NCBI GenBank assembly: GCA_030035585.1
Contig: CM057482.1
Coordinates: 50,883,501-50,947,500 of the forward strand
Direction: 5' to 3'
From: Dugong dugon
Lineage: Eukaryota; Chordata; Mammalia; Sirenia; Dugongidae
DNA length: 64,000 nucleotides
Positions 44,613 through 55,798 of the stretch are shown here, piece after piece. The notes beneath the pieces were generated by a model. It made no database searches. It was not told the DNA's origin and saw only the letters and a list, made by a program, of their open reading frames with translations. The position numbers were made by a program, and so were the translations under genes. How positions within the stretch are numbered: the stretch's first letter is position 1; each line of letters opens with the position of its first letter.

Positions 44613-44687
44613 CAAGCGGGGAGGGTCTTAGAAATTTTCTGATATTAAAAAGGCATTTTTGCGTTTAGAACTAATGGGAGTAACAGA

Positions 44688-44898
44688 CTCCTTGGATGGC
44701 ACAAACAGTCTGCACTCAGCTACTAACTAAAGCTTGGCAGTTTCTAAACTACCCAGAGGCACCACAGAAGAAAGGCCTGGCAATCTGTTTCTGTAAAGAT
44801 TACAGCCAAGAAAACCCTATAGAGTGGTTCTACTCTGTATACATGGGGTCACCAGGAGTCACAACTGACTCCCCGGCAATGGGTTTGGTTTTTTGTTC
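44688..44898 (+). mobile_element. tRNA-derived afrotherian SINE
   Basis: The head is actccttggatggcacaaac, the body is ggcctggcaatctgtttctg and agattacagccaagaaaacc, and the tail is ccccggcaatgggtttggtt. Confidence 0.92.
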
Positions 44899-45728
44899 TC
44901 GGGAGTAACTACTAAAAAGAATGACCCCCTTGCTGTGGAAGTATAATGAGGTCCACAGCATTTGGGATTGTCTCCTAAAATCTAAATTGGCTGTGGATTT
45001 GTTAAGCACTGGGAAATACAGACCTAGAGGCACTGCACTTGAGTTATCATCAGCCCCCAGCCCCACCTGGGCTGCCTATGGGCAATCCACTAACCAGAGC
45101 CATGTGCTGTAGGAAACAAAACCATTAACATTTGATAAGGAACTGTCAGCAACAGGGGTACATAAAGAAAACTGCAGCCCATTATCCCAGCCTCAAAAGT
45201 ATTCTGCTATACCTGAGGGGTTCATTTTATTTCAAGGCATCAAGAAGCATGTGGACTTACCCCCAGCTGCTACATTTTCATCTTAACCTATGTTTGCATC
45301 TCCAACCCTTTTCGGGTCCCTCCTATCTCAGTCAGGATAGGCTAGGTTGAGCTGAAACAACAAGCAACTCCTAATCATGGTGGCTTTGCATCCAGTAATA
45401 GTTTCTTTCTTCCTCACTCGAAGTTGACTGTAAGTTGAGGTTGCTCTCCAGGGGGATACTGGCCACTTGGACATGATGGCACCTGCTCCTCACCTTGTGC
45501 TTCTAGGATGGATGTGACTGGGGGACAGCATGAAGGGTCTCAAAGTGTCCACCCACATGGCACGTCTGTTCATGTTTCCTTGGCCAGAGCAAGTCACATG
45601 CTCATATCTAATTTTGAGGGAGCAGAGAAGTACAATCTTCCACGTGCCCAGAAAGAGGCGCATCCAAACTATGTGTGGGCAGCACTCATGCCTGCCTCTC
45701 CTCCAAAGACAAACACAGCAATCACCAC
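44899..45728. other. Unassigned DNA, partly repeat-like
   Basis: Words at 45340-45700 (gctgaaacaacaagcaactc, agagcaagtcacatgctc, tccacgtgcccagaaagag) resemble an old interspersed repeat I cannot name. No gene. Confidence 0.4.
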
Positions 45729-46433
45729 TGTTATGGACTGAATTGTGTCCCCTCAAAATGTGTATCATCTTAGCTAGGCCATGATTCCAAGTATCATGTG
45801 GTTGTCCTCCATTTTGTGATCTAATTACCTATGTAATTACCTGTGTTGTAAATCCTAACCTCTATGATGTTAATGGGGCCCTGGTGACACAGTGGTGAAG
45901 AGCTCAGGCTGCTAACCAAAAGACTGGCAGTTCAAATCCACCAGCCACTCCTTAGAAACCCTATGGGGCAGTTCTACTCTGTCCTATAGGATCACTATGA
46001 GTAGAAATCAACTGGAAGGCAATTGGTTTGGGTTTGTTTGTTTTATGATGTTAATGAGGCAGGACTATAGGCAGTTATGTCAATGAGGCAAGACTCAATC
46101 TACGGGATTAGGTTGTATCTTGAGTCAATCTCTTTTGAGATATAAAAGAGAGAAGCCAGCAGAGAGGAGTACCTGATGCCACCAAGAAAGAAGAGCCAGG
46201 AGTAGAACGCGTCCTTTGGACCCAGGGTCCCTGTGCTGAGAAGCTCCTAGACCAAGGGAAGATTGATGACAAGGACCTTCCCCAAGAGCCAACAGAGAGA
46301 GAAAGCCTTCCCCTAGAGCTATGGCCCTGAATTTGAACTTCTAGCCTCCTAAACTATGAGAGAATAAACTTCTGTTTGCTAAAGCCATCCACTTGTGGTA
46401 TTTCTGTTATAGCAGCACTAGATAACTAAGACA
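45729..46433 (+). mobile_element. Solo LTR, MaLR-type, carrying a SINE
   Basis: It starts tgttatggactgaattgtg, is interrupted by a SINE at 45875-46043, resumes with gaggcaggactataggcag and tttgagatataaaagagaga, and ends gcagcactagataactaagaca. Flanks accac and gccac suggest a 5-bp target duplication with one change. Confidence 0.94.
45875..46043 (+). mobile_element. tRNA-derived SINE inside an LTR, exact TSD
   Basis: The head is ggggccctggtgacacagtgg, the body is ccttagaaaccctatggggc and the 3' end is ggcaattggtttgggtttg. The duplication tatgatgttaat is exact at 45863-45874 and 46044-46055. The LTR is older than this SINE. Confidence 0.96.
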
Positions 46434-46689
46434 GCCACATTCTTCAAGTGTCCCCTGACCTGTTTCAGCTCCTCTAACTTCAACCCTGTAAGCAGAGGGA
46501 ACACAGGCACCAAATGAATGTGCAGGGTTTGGGCCACACAGACCACACACAAAGCTGGACAGTGCTCCCTCCCAGCTTAGGGCAGCATCCTGGACATACC
46601 ATGTTCTCACAGGAGCCACCAAAGCAGTATGGAGGAGGCTTGATCTGCAGGTGCTAGGGCAGTGTCACCAGCACCCTAAACCTGATCCA

Positions 46690-46874
46690 CAGCAGTCTGT
46701 CCTTGGTCCTCTCAAAACCAACCTCTGCACACACCTCTCCCCACCACAACACTCCTGCTCAAAGGTTACAGGGCTCCCATGATCCCTGGATAAAGTCCAG
46801 CTATCTTAAATTGGGATTTAAAACCTTCCAAACTCTGGCCAGTACCTGCGTATCCTCTGACCATATCCAGAGTA
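46690..46874 (+). mobile_element. L2 LINE 3' region, left part
   Basis: ccctggataaagtccagcta, gggatttaaaaccttccaaa and ctctggccagtacctgc match late L2. It continues after the SINE at 47196-47460. Confidence 0.78.
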
Positions 46875-47193
46875 TGAGGGCAGCGGTGGTTCAGGTCTCC
46901 ATGCTGGAGACCTGAGTTTGATTCCTGGCCAACGTACCTCATTCAAAGCCACCATCCGTCAACGGAAGTTTGCATGTTGCTATGATGGGGAACATGCTTC
47001 AGTAGAGCTTCCAGACTAAGATGGACTAGAAAGAAAGGTCTCGCAATCTACTTCCAAAAATCAGCCAATGAAAACTCTATGGATCTCAACAGTCCAATCC
47101 ACAACTGACTGTGGGGATGGCTCAGACCAGGCAGCACTGCATTCTGCTGTATATGGGGTCGCCGTGAGCCAGGGGCTGACTGGACACCCGGAG
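46875..47193 (+). mobile_element. Long AfroSINE with tRNA-like head, inserted in L2
   Basis: The head has gagggcagcggtggttcagg and the B-box tttgattcctgg. The middle has cagtagagcttccagactaa and aatctacttccaaaaatcag, and the end is tatatggggtcgccgtgagc. Flanking ccagagta and ccggagta may be the target duplication. Confidence 0.9.
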
Positions 47194-47195
47194 TA

Positions 47196-47460
47196 CTCCT
47201 GCCTTACAGTTTTCTTCATGTAGCTCCTCTTGACTGGGTCACCCTCCCCACCTGTCCTCCCCTCTGCATCTCCATCCTGCCTGCCTCTGGGCTCCCCCAG
47301 CACTGAAACTCTTTAAAACACCATGACTGACAGCTGTGCACATCACACCCTACTCTCCCAACGAGACAGCAAGTCCCCAGAGGGCAGGGAGGCTTCTGCC
47401 AGGCACCTCGTTTGCAATCCTGGCACCTAGTGTGGCGCCCTGAACACGGAAACCAAATCT
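47196..47460 (+). mobile_element. L2 LINE 3' end, right part
   Basis: gacagcaagtccccagaggg, cagggaggcttctgcc and cctggcacctagtgtgg are the terminal L2 motifs, in register with 46690-46874. Confidence 0.75.
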
Positions 47461-47524
47461 CATTAACTCTTGCTGCTGAGAACGACCAACTAGATGATGA
47501 AAGAATTATAACCTAAAGACGAGA

Positions 47525-47660
47525 GTCCTCAGAACAGAGCTGCTCGGACTGTGGCATGCACAAGACCACTAGGGCTTGCTAACACGCAGGTTCTGAGTCA
47601 GCAGAGCAGGTAGGGCCCACGAGTCTGCATTTCCCAGCTCCTTGGTGACTGCCAGGCTAT
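47525..47660 (+). mobile_element. MER5-like hAT fragment
   Basis: gctaacacgcaggttctgag, tcagcagagcaggtagg, gagtctgcatttcccagctc and tggtgactgccaggct match MER5-type order. Confidence 0.7.
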
Positions 47661-48149
47661 CGTCCTCAGCCTCACTCTGCGTGGCAAGGAGCCAAAAGAC
47701 ACAACCAACACCTACTGCCCAAGCACAAGGATTCTGCCCCAATCTCACCTAATGGAATGGAACTGTGCCCAGCTCTGCCTTGGGGAGCCCACATGGGAAC
47801 TGCTCCAGAGTCCCTCAGGGCACAGCATGTCCCCCTAGAGCACCTGGGTAATGCTTTGGTGAACACCCTTCATAATTCAAATTACTCATATGCTGTTGTA
47901 ATGCAACCAGCTTTTTTTTAAATTTCATTATTATCTACAGTTAAATCAATGCCTATAAAACCAACTTCTTAGACCCTCTTAATTACCGAGAAGAACTCTC
48001 ACAAAAGATGCATTTCCCTGAACAGAGAAGGTGGACAGCTCCAGTAAAATTCCTTTAGTAGAGCTGATATTTCTCCTGGGGTAATTTAAATAAGGTGCAA
48101 TGGCACTGTAATTAAGATTAATTATAAGAACCTAAAAAAGCTACAGGAC
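47661..48149. promoter_or_regulatory. AT-rich single-copy stretch with homeodomain-like motif cluster (candidate only)
   Basis: From 47870 to 48140 the TAAT core recurs in homeodomain-like contexts (cttaattacc, tgtaattaag, attaattata), together with ctcctggggtaatttaaat. No repeat family was recognised. Regulatory function is a guess from motif density and the absence of transposon signatures. Confidence 0.25.
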
Positions 48150-48265
48150 TGAAATCAGAGAATGAGATTCTAGTCTTGGTTCTTTGGCGAATTAATGTAT
48201 GTGATCTTAGCTAGATGCTTAGCTCTCAGAGGCAGTTTTCTTGTCCGGAATAGGGTGGGCAGGGT
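48150..48265 (+). mobile_element. MIR element, partial
   Basis: gagattctagtcttggttct, gtgatcttagctagatgct and gcagttttcttgtccggaat follow forward MIR. Confidence 0.7.
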
Positions 48266-48439
48266 CTAGAAAGCCATGCCTTACACACTGTGAAAGATCC
48301 ACAGGCAGATCATGATAATTGGGTAGCAGCCAGACTTTTAAAAATGAAATAACACCAAATGAAGGTGAAGTGTACACAGCCTGACGAAGGTAAACTATGT
48401 TACTAAAATGTACACAAGGAAAAAGGACCTTTTGGTAAC

Positions 48440-49660
48440 GGCTATAGCATATATAATTTTGAAACAACAGCAACAATAACCAAAAAACATATATGCAGGT
48501 ATATATGAATGTATGTAGACATATGTGTATAAATATGTATATATATGTGTGGAGCTCTGGTGGCACAGTGGCTAAGCATTTGACTGCTAACCAAAAGACA
48601 GGCAGTTCAAATCCACCAGCTACTCCCTGGAAACCCTATGGGGCAGTTCTACTCAGTCCTATAGGGTCGCAATGAGTCGGAATTGACTCAACAGCAACGG
48701 GTTTGTTTTGTTTTTGTTTTTTCTTTCTTTGCGTACATATGTGTATGCATATGTATATCCATGTATGTGACTGTATGCACATATATTCATATATATAATA
48801 AAGCACATGGGGCACAGTTACGAATATTTCTCAGACATAATCAAATAACTCCCAGGACTGGTTTACGGGGTTTGAAGGATTAGGATCATAGTCTCGTAGG
48901 ATACCTCAGTCAATTGGCATAACATAGTTCATAAAGTTATGTTCTATATCCTAGTTTGGTGAGTAGTGTCTGGGGTTTTAAAAGCGTGTGAGCAGCCATC
49001 TAAGATACAACTATTGGTGTCTACTCATCTGGAGCAAAAGAAAAACAAGGAAACTAAAGACTTACAGAAGAAACTAGTCTACAGGACCCATAATCTACAC
49101 GAACCACGGCCTCATCTACCTTGAGGCCAGAAGAACTAGATGATGCCCCACTACGACTACTGACCATTCTAATCAGGGCCACAAAAGATGGACCCTGATA
49201 GAATGGGAAAAGAATGTGGAACAGAACCTGAAATTCCTTTAAAAAAAAAAAATACACAAACTTACTGAACCAGTTAAGACTAGAGGATTCCCTGAGACTA
49301 CTGCCCTGAGATACTCTCTAAATCTTGAACCAAAACTAGACCATGAGGTCACCTTTTAGCTAAATAACACACTGGCTCACAAAATAAAGAATATCACCCA
49401 TGAGTACTGCGCTTCTTTAAAAAATCACCTATCTAAGACCAAACAGTCAACAATTACTTTAAAATAAAGATGAGAAGATAAGGGGGTGGGGAAACTACTA
49501 GATTAATGGAAACTGAAAAACCAGACAGAAATATTGAGAATGCTCATGCACTGTGAAGAATGTAACCAATGTCACTGAACAATTTGTGTAGAAATTGTTG
49601 AATTAGAACCTAAACTGCTGTGTAAACCTTCACAGAAAACACAGTAAAATATTATTTTCA
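48440..49660 (+). mobile_element. Elephant-type L1 3' UTR
   Basis: It shares with 62090-63280 the TATA-rich block, ataaagcacatggggcacag, ttctatatcctagtttggtg, ggccagaagaactagatgat, aagaatatcacccatgagta, caatgtcactgaacaatttg and gtgtaaaccttcacag. It is interrupted by a SINE at 48551-48712. No ORF2 sequence precedes it that I can recognise. Confidence 0.88.
48551..48712 (+). mobile_element. tRNA-derived SINE inside L1 3' UTR
   Basis: The head is gagctctggtggcacagtgg, the B-box is cagttcaaatccacc, the body is tggaaaccctatggggcag and the tail is cagcaacgggtttgttttg. Confidence 0.95.
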
Positions 49661-49890
49661 AAAAACAAACTAGAAAAGTATCCAGAGCCCATGACCTTTA
49701 ATGAGCTTCCTGAAACTTCTGTTTGAGATTTATTATGTCTATATGTCCTAGGAAGTAAAGTAAAATGTAATTCTTACTATGGGTTAAAATCAAAATGTCT
49801 GAAGAACACCTACGATTCTAGGTTCTATTCAATGCAACAAATCCTCACCAGATAACCCCAGTGTAGGAAAGGCCAGGGATGGAATTAGCA

Positions 49891-50265
49891 TGCAGTATCG
49901 ACTGAATTGTGTCCCCCAAAAATATATGTTGAAGCACTAACTCCTGTATTTGTAAATGTGGCCCTGTTTGGAAACAGAGTTTTTTGTTATGTTAATGAGG
50001 TCATACTGGAGTAGGGTGGGTCCTAAACCTAATCCTTTCTGAGTTATAAAAATACTAGAACAGACAAAGACAGACACAGGGGGAAGATAGATGCCGAGGA
50101 ACTCCAAGAAACTTTTTGGGCTACCAACAAAGAAAGAACTCCCCCCTACAGCAATGCCCTGAATTTAGACTTCTAGCCTCCCAAACTGTGAGACAATAAA
50201 TTCTTGTTCATTAAAGCCACCCATTTGTGGAAGTTTTTGTTACAGCAGCCCTAGGTAACTAAGAC
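49891..50265 (+). mobile_element. Solo LTR, MaLR-type (shorter subtype)
   Basis: It starts cgactgaattgtgtccccca and has ggtcatactggagtagggtg, ggtcctaaacctaatccttt, agacaataaattcttg and gttacagcagccctaggtaa. It is closer to 2973-3389 than to the 38854 family. Confidence 0.9.
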
Positions 50266-50579
50266 TTGATGCGACACTGGCATTGAGGTAACAGCGGTGA
50301 GAGTTGGGTGGCTGGGCCTCTGGTCTTCCTGTTTCTGTAGGGAAACACAGCCAGCAGGCAGTGTCCGCAGAGCAGCCACCCCTGTGGCCAGCTCAAAGAG
50401 GGCATAACTGGGAGGGACCCTTCCTGGGTGGGAATCAACAAAGGCTAAGCAGTCAGGTCTCAGAAAGGTCCCCAGGTTCCTAGGAAGAAGGGCAGCTGAG
50501 GCAGGAAGTTACCTGACTAGACTCCAGGAGGGGCATTTTAAGGAGGCTCACACTCTCAAGCACAAACTGCATTTGCACA

Positions 50580-52010
50580 AGGCTGATGGTCAGTGCCTCC
50601 TAAACTGAGTACCAGGACCTGGGAACGCAGGGCTGAGTGAGACAGACCAAGACCCCTGTGCTTGGGGCTTCTGCTCTGGAGGGGCACAGATACCTATCAA
50701 TAGGCTGCAGAGTCATGTTAGAAGGCACCTGTGCTGTGGGAAAGGAGAACAGGTATGGCAAGAGGCTTATAGGCGTGGGCAGGCAGAATTAAACAGCATG
50801 GTCTGTACAGGCCTCCTAGAGAAGGTGACATTTGAGCCAGTACGTGAAGGAGATAAAGTTAACCAAGGTTTTAGCAGGAAAGTTTTAAGAAATAAAGTCC
50901 GAGAAGAAAGAGCGCAGGAGTGGCCTCCGGCTTGACTTTGAATGAGACAGGGCTGCAGGAGGGCTCTGGACTAGGAGGGACAGGATCTCAGTTAGAAACG
51001 GGAGCCCCATCAGGAAGCAAGAAGAACAATGTAGCGGGCAATGAGATGACGGGCTTCACCAGGCAGCAGCAGTGTAACCGGTGAGTGGCAGCAGGATTCT
51101 GGAGAGATTCTGAGGGCAAAGTCAGAGGATTTCCTGACAGATGAGACGCAGGATTTGAGAGAAATACGAGAGTCAAGGTTGGCATGGAGTCCAAGGCCCA
51201 GGCACCTGGAAGGATGGAACTGCCACTGACTGAGAGGGGAGATGAGTGTTGGGAGGGCTGAGAGGGAAGGTCGGGCCAGTGTTGGACCTGTTGCGTCTGG
51301 GACATCTATTAGACCTCCAGGGGGAGGCACTGAATGGGCAACTGGATATACGAGTCTAGAGTTCCAGAGAAACGTCAGAGCTAAAATATCCATTTGGGAT
51401 TATTCAGCATATGGTATTTAATGCCACAAGACTGGACAAGGTCACCACGAGACAGAGTGTGGATCAAGGAGAGGGACTGAGTCCTGGGGACACTTTAACA
51501 CTCAGAGGCCAGTAAAGAGACTGGGTAGAGCCCAAGGAATTGTGAAGAAAATCCAGTGTGTACTGCCTGGGAACCCCAAGGAGGAGGGCACTTCCCGGGG
51601 GAAGGAGGGCAGCTGTGCCAAACGGTGCCCTGGGGTCAGTGGGAGAGGACTGAGAACTGGCCACCACCTTTGGCCATCTAAAGGTCACTGTGACCTTGAA
51701 AGGAAGAGTTTGTGTCAGCAGGGGAAGGCAGAAGTCTGACTGGAGTAGGTTTGAGAAGACAGAAGCGAGGAGCTGAAAAGCCAGAACGGACAAGTCTCTC
51801 CAGAAGTTCTACAGCAAAACAAGGCAGGGAAATAGGGCAGCACCAGGAGGAAGAGGCAGAGTAAGAGACATTTAAAACCAGTGTCCTTGAATGCTGCAGG
51901 GAAAGGTCCATCAGAGTGAAGGAGATGATAACACAGGGCAGAGCACATGTGAGGGGCAGGATATGAGCTAAAATAGGAGGGGGCAGCTTCAACAGGTGCC
52001 CCAAACTTAG
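50580..52010 (-). pseudogene. L2 LINE ORF2 (reverse transcriptase) remnant
   Basis: Minus frames in adjoining blocks resemble L2 RT. 52004-51678 has ISLPCFAVELLERLV and FSAPRFCLLKPTPVRL. 51793-51464 has the TLPFKVTVTF and LGVPRQYTLDFLHNSLGSTQ region. 51393-51010 has LDSRISLKSCVSSVRKSSDF and LHANL blocks like the L2 C-terminal region. Stops and frameshifts are frequent and the catalytic YADD is not visible. The left boundary (50580) is approximate. Confidence 0.75.
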
Positions 52011-52402
52011 TTCCAGTTACAGGAGGGGAGGTGGGGCATCCATATGTACAGATGATACAGGGGGTGGTGTGGGGGTGGGAGTCTGAACCAACCACACCAA
52101 GTCATTGTTTCTTCAAAAATTCTGGAGTCTGCAAAACACACATGATGGCTCAGATTTACAGGTCAAAGAAGGCATTTGGTCCCCTAGGTCCAAAGAGAAT
52201 GACAGGGTCATGAAGTGAACAAGGAGATCAGTTTGTTCTCCCCTTGCCTAATGATCCTCGATATTTATGTAGTACAAAGAGCATGGATTTGCCCAGCAAT
52301 CCCAATCCTAAGTATATACCCAGAAGAAATGGAGACAGGAACGCAAACAGAAACCTATACACCAATGCTCATGGCAGCAGTTTTCAAAGTAGCCAAGATG
52401 AG

Positions 52403-52924
52403 TACTATGGATTGAATTGTGTCCCCGCAAAATGTGTGTCAACTTGGCTAGGCCATGATTCCCAGTACTGTGTGACTGTCCACCATTTTGTCATCTGATG
52501 TGATTTTTCCTATGTGTTGTAAATCCTACCTCTATGATGTTAATGAGGCAGGATTAGAGGCGGTTATATTAATGAGGCAGGACTCAATCCACAAGATTAG
52601 GCTGTGTCTTAAATCAATCTCTTTCAAGATGCAAAAGACAGAAGTGAGCGGTGAGACAGAAGGACCTCACACCACCAAGAAACAAGAGCTAGGAGAATAA
52701 CACATCCTGGACCCAGGGTCCCTGTGCTGAGAAGCTTCTCGACTGGGGAAGGTTGATGACAAGGCACCTTCTGCCAGAGCTGGCGGAGAGAAAAAGCCTT
52801 CCCGTGGAGCTGACATCCTGAATTCAGACTTCTAGCCTCCTAGACTGTAAGAGAATAAACCTCTCTTTGTTAATACCATCCACTTGTGGTATCTCTGTTA
52901 TAGCAGCACTAGATAACTAAGACA
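52403..52924 (+). mobile_element. Solo LTR, MaLR-type, inside L1
   Basis: It begins tactatggattgaattgtg, has ggctaggccatgattcccag, tgttaatgaggcaggattag and ctgtgctgagaagcttctcg, and ends gcagcactagataactaagaca. Flanks atgag and atgaa indicate a 5-bp duplication with one change. Confidence 0.94.
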
Positions 52925-53179
52925 ATGAAGAAACAACCTAAATGCTCAACATCAGATGAATGAATAAACAAACTGTGGTACCTACATACAATGGAATCCT
53001 ACTCACTCATAAAGAGAAATGCAGTCCTGATGCATGCTACAGTGCCAATGAACCCTGAAAACATTATGCTGAGCAAAATAAGTCAGTCACAAAAGGACAA
53101 ATACTGTACAATCTCACTTATATGAAATAGGTAAATATATAGAAACCGAAGTTTATTAGTAGTTATCAGGGTGGGAGGA

Positions 53180-53329
53180 AGCCCTGGTGGCATAGTGGTT
53201 AAGAGCTATGGCTGCTAACCAAAAGGTCAGCAGTTTGAATCCACCAGGCACTCCTTGGAAACCCTATGGGGCAGTTCTACTCTGTCCTATAGGGTCACTA
53301 TGAGTCGGAATCGACTCGATGGCAAAGGA
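53180..53329 (+). mobile_element. tRNA-derived SINE inside L1, long TSD
   Basis: The head is aagccctggtggcatagtgg, the B-box is agtttgaatccacc and the end is cgactcgatggcaaagg. The duplication cagggtgggaggaag is exact at 53167-53181 and 53333-53347. Confidence 0.96.
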
Positions 53330-53675
53330 TACCAGGGTGGGAGGAAGGGGAAAAGGGGATTTTTGCTTAGGGACAGGGTGAGTTTTTGCTCAGAGGGTGT
53401 TGAGTTTATGTTAATGGTGGTGGAAAACTTTGGAAAAGGATAGTGAAAACGGTTGCACAACATAAAGAACATAATCAATGTCACTGAATTATACATGTAG
53501 AAATTGTTGAACTGGTGAATGTTTGTGTATATTTTCACTACAATACAAAAAAAAGAGCAAGGATTTGGGCTCTGAAGATATAAATTTGGGCCCATTTTTA
53601 TTAGCTGCTTGAACTCGACAAGAAGTCATATCATCGCTCTAAGTATTAGTTGCTTTGTACAATGGAGAGAGTTAC

Positions 53676-54121
53676 TGCTACAGATTGAATTGTGTTCCCA
53701 AAAATGTGTGCTGTGAATCCTAACCCCTATACCTGTGGTTATAATCCCATTTGGGAAAAGGTTTTCTTTGTTCTATTAATGAGGTGGTATTACTGTTGGG
53801 TGTGTTTTAAATCAGTCTCTTTTGAGATATAAGAGTCTCTTTTGAGATACAGAAGAGCAGATTGAGCAAGCAACCAAGCGAGCAAGCACAGATGGGGGAA
53901 GACAGATGCCATGACACATGAGATCTCCAAGGAACCAAGAAACAGAAGCTGAAAAGAGACAAGGACCTTCCCCCAGAGACAACAAGAGGGAGAGCCTTCC
54001 CCTAGAACCAGCACCCAGAATCTGGACTTCTAACCTAAACTGTGAGAAAATACCTTTCTGTTTATTAAAGCCATCCACTTGTGGTATTTCTCTTATAGCA
54101 GTGCTAGATAACTAAGACACA
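53676..54121 (+). mobile_element. Solo LTR, MaLR-type, exact TSD
   Basis: It starts tgctacagattgaattgtg and has agtctcttttgagatataag twice in tandem form (an internal duplication at about 53815-53850). It ends gctagataactaagacaca. The 5-bp duplication gttac is exact (53671-53675 and 54122-54126). Confidence 0.93.
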
Positions 54122-54789
54122 GTTACTCTTGCTTTTATCATAGGGTTGCTGACAAAATAAATACATGTAAAAGTTTTCAGTTAATGAAAAATCAAGTTGC
54201 AGGAACATAGTAAAATATCATTTTTATAGCATTTGACAACATGCAAAACAACAAGGTAAATCATTTAGGAATATACACATATTAAAAGTATAAAACCATG
54301 CCTCAAAATAAGCACCAACTTTGCAGACCGTGTGGGCTCCACAGGGGTGACCACAGAGGTGTGTCCATGGCAGCCTTAACTGTATTTATACATGCGTTAT
54401 TTCTTAAGCTGGGCAGTAGGTATCCAGATGCTCCTCTTGTTATTCTCTGTAGTTCTTGTATACCTGGAAGACAGTCCTCAGTCTTTCAAGTCTTTTGCTT
54501 GTTTTTGCTCTGTACAGTGAGCTGTCCAAGTTTTCCTTTCTACTCTGACATGTGTGCATGGCTCCATAAGTGATCAGGAGGCTGGCCCAAGGCGTGGATA
54601 TCAAATGGCACTCCTGCACTCACAAAGCAAGGGAGACGTGTGTACACATGGTCAGTGTACACACGTGTATTCCCCAGCTCTGTCTGCTTAGAGGGCTGAG
54701 AAGCAATGACACACAATTAACAAGAGGCAAACTCAGCACCCAGCTCACTAGTTTCTAACACCATTGTCCACTAAAAGGAACCAGCACTC
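54122..54789. other. Apparently single-copy DNA
   Basis: No repeat or gene recognised. Chance frame of 91 aa at 54298-54573. Confidence 0.45.
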
Positions 54790-55776
54790 CTTAGAGAAAT
54801 GGCTGATTCTAGGGCTGGAGCAGGAAAAAATGCAAGATGAGCCTGCAGCCTCTTATAGTGCCAGAAAGTAAGGAACTGCTAAAACGAAACAAAACATAAT
54901 GATAGGGGCATGTCGCAGGGTCACAGGAGCCAACTAAAAGAGCTCCCAGTGGCCAAAGCTGGAACAATTTTAACAACAAAATAATGTAGTACTGGATTAT
55001 AACCCAAAGTATAAAATAAATATCCATGAATCCATATTTATGTAAATAAATGACTGAATAAATAAATAAATGGGGGAGGAGAGACAAATTCCAAATAATT
55101 TTTGCAGCTACTCTATTCCAGGAGGTGGAGCTTAACTCCCGACTCCCTAAGTGTGGGCTGCACACAGCGGCTTCCTTCCAAAGACTATAGTACAGAAAGG
55201 GAAAGTAACTTTATAGCAAAAATAATGGACAAATACTACCTCAGCAAAGTGATCAAGGATTACATTAACAGTGAAAAGTCATACTGATAGTATGCACCTT
55301 TGATACAATGTTATGAAAATGGCACTTCATCTTCTGTGGTCTTCTTCCCCAAAGCCCATAATTCCAGCCTAACCATGAGAAAAACGTTAGACACATTCCA
55401 ATAGAGGGGCATCCTACAAAATACCTGACCAGTGCCCCTCAAAACCTTCAAAGTCGTTAAACAAGGTAAGTCTGAGAAACTGTCACAATCGAGAGGAGAC
55501 TAAGGAGATGTGACACCTAATGTAATGTGGCGTCCTGGGGGTACCTGGAACAGAAAGAAGACATGAGGGAAAGACCAGTGGAACGCAAGCAAACTGTGAG
55601 TCTAGTTAATAGTAACGCCCCAGTATTGGCTCCTTAGTTGTAACAAAGGCACCATGGTGACACAGGATGTTGAAAATGGGGAAAACTGGGTGAGAGGTAT
55701 ACGGGAACCATCTGTACTATCAGCAACTTTTCTGCATATCTAAGGTTATCTAAAATAAAAGGTTTATTTAAAAAGA
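54790..55776 (+). mobile_element. Old L1 3' UTR (L1ME/L1MC-like)
   Basis: gggcatgtcgcagggtcaca, ctcccagtggccaaagctgg, atgaatccatatttatg, aataaatgactgaataaat, gtgcccctcaaaaccttcaa, agtctgagaaactgtcacaa, gaaaactgggtgagaggtat and ctaaaataaaaggttta occur in the expected order. Confidence 0.85.
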
Positions 55777-55798
55777 AGGAGAAAAGGAGGAAGGCAAC

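Larger units (their letters stand above)
52275..53550 (+). pseudogene. L1 ORF2 end and 3' UTR, twice interrupted
   Basis: The left part has gcccagcaatcccaatccta, agtatatacccagaagaaat and caccaatgctcatggcagca. After the LTR it continues with aacaacctaaatgctcaac, catacaatggaatcctac, aaataagtcagtcacaaaag and gtacaatctcacttatatg. After the SINE it continues to a terminal tttcactacaatac with an A-rich end. The three pieces are in register. Confidence 0.88.

Noticed and set aside
28631-54121. Possibility that the LTRs bound a provirus
   Set aside because: Each LTR has its own target duplication or truncated end. No gag-, pol- or env-like sequence lies between any pair in the same orientation.
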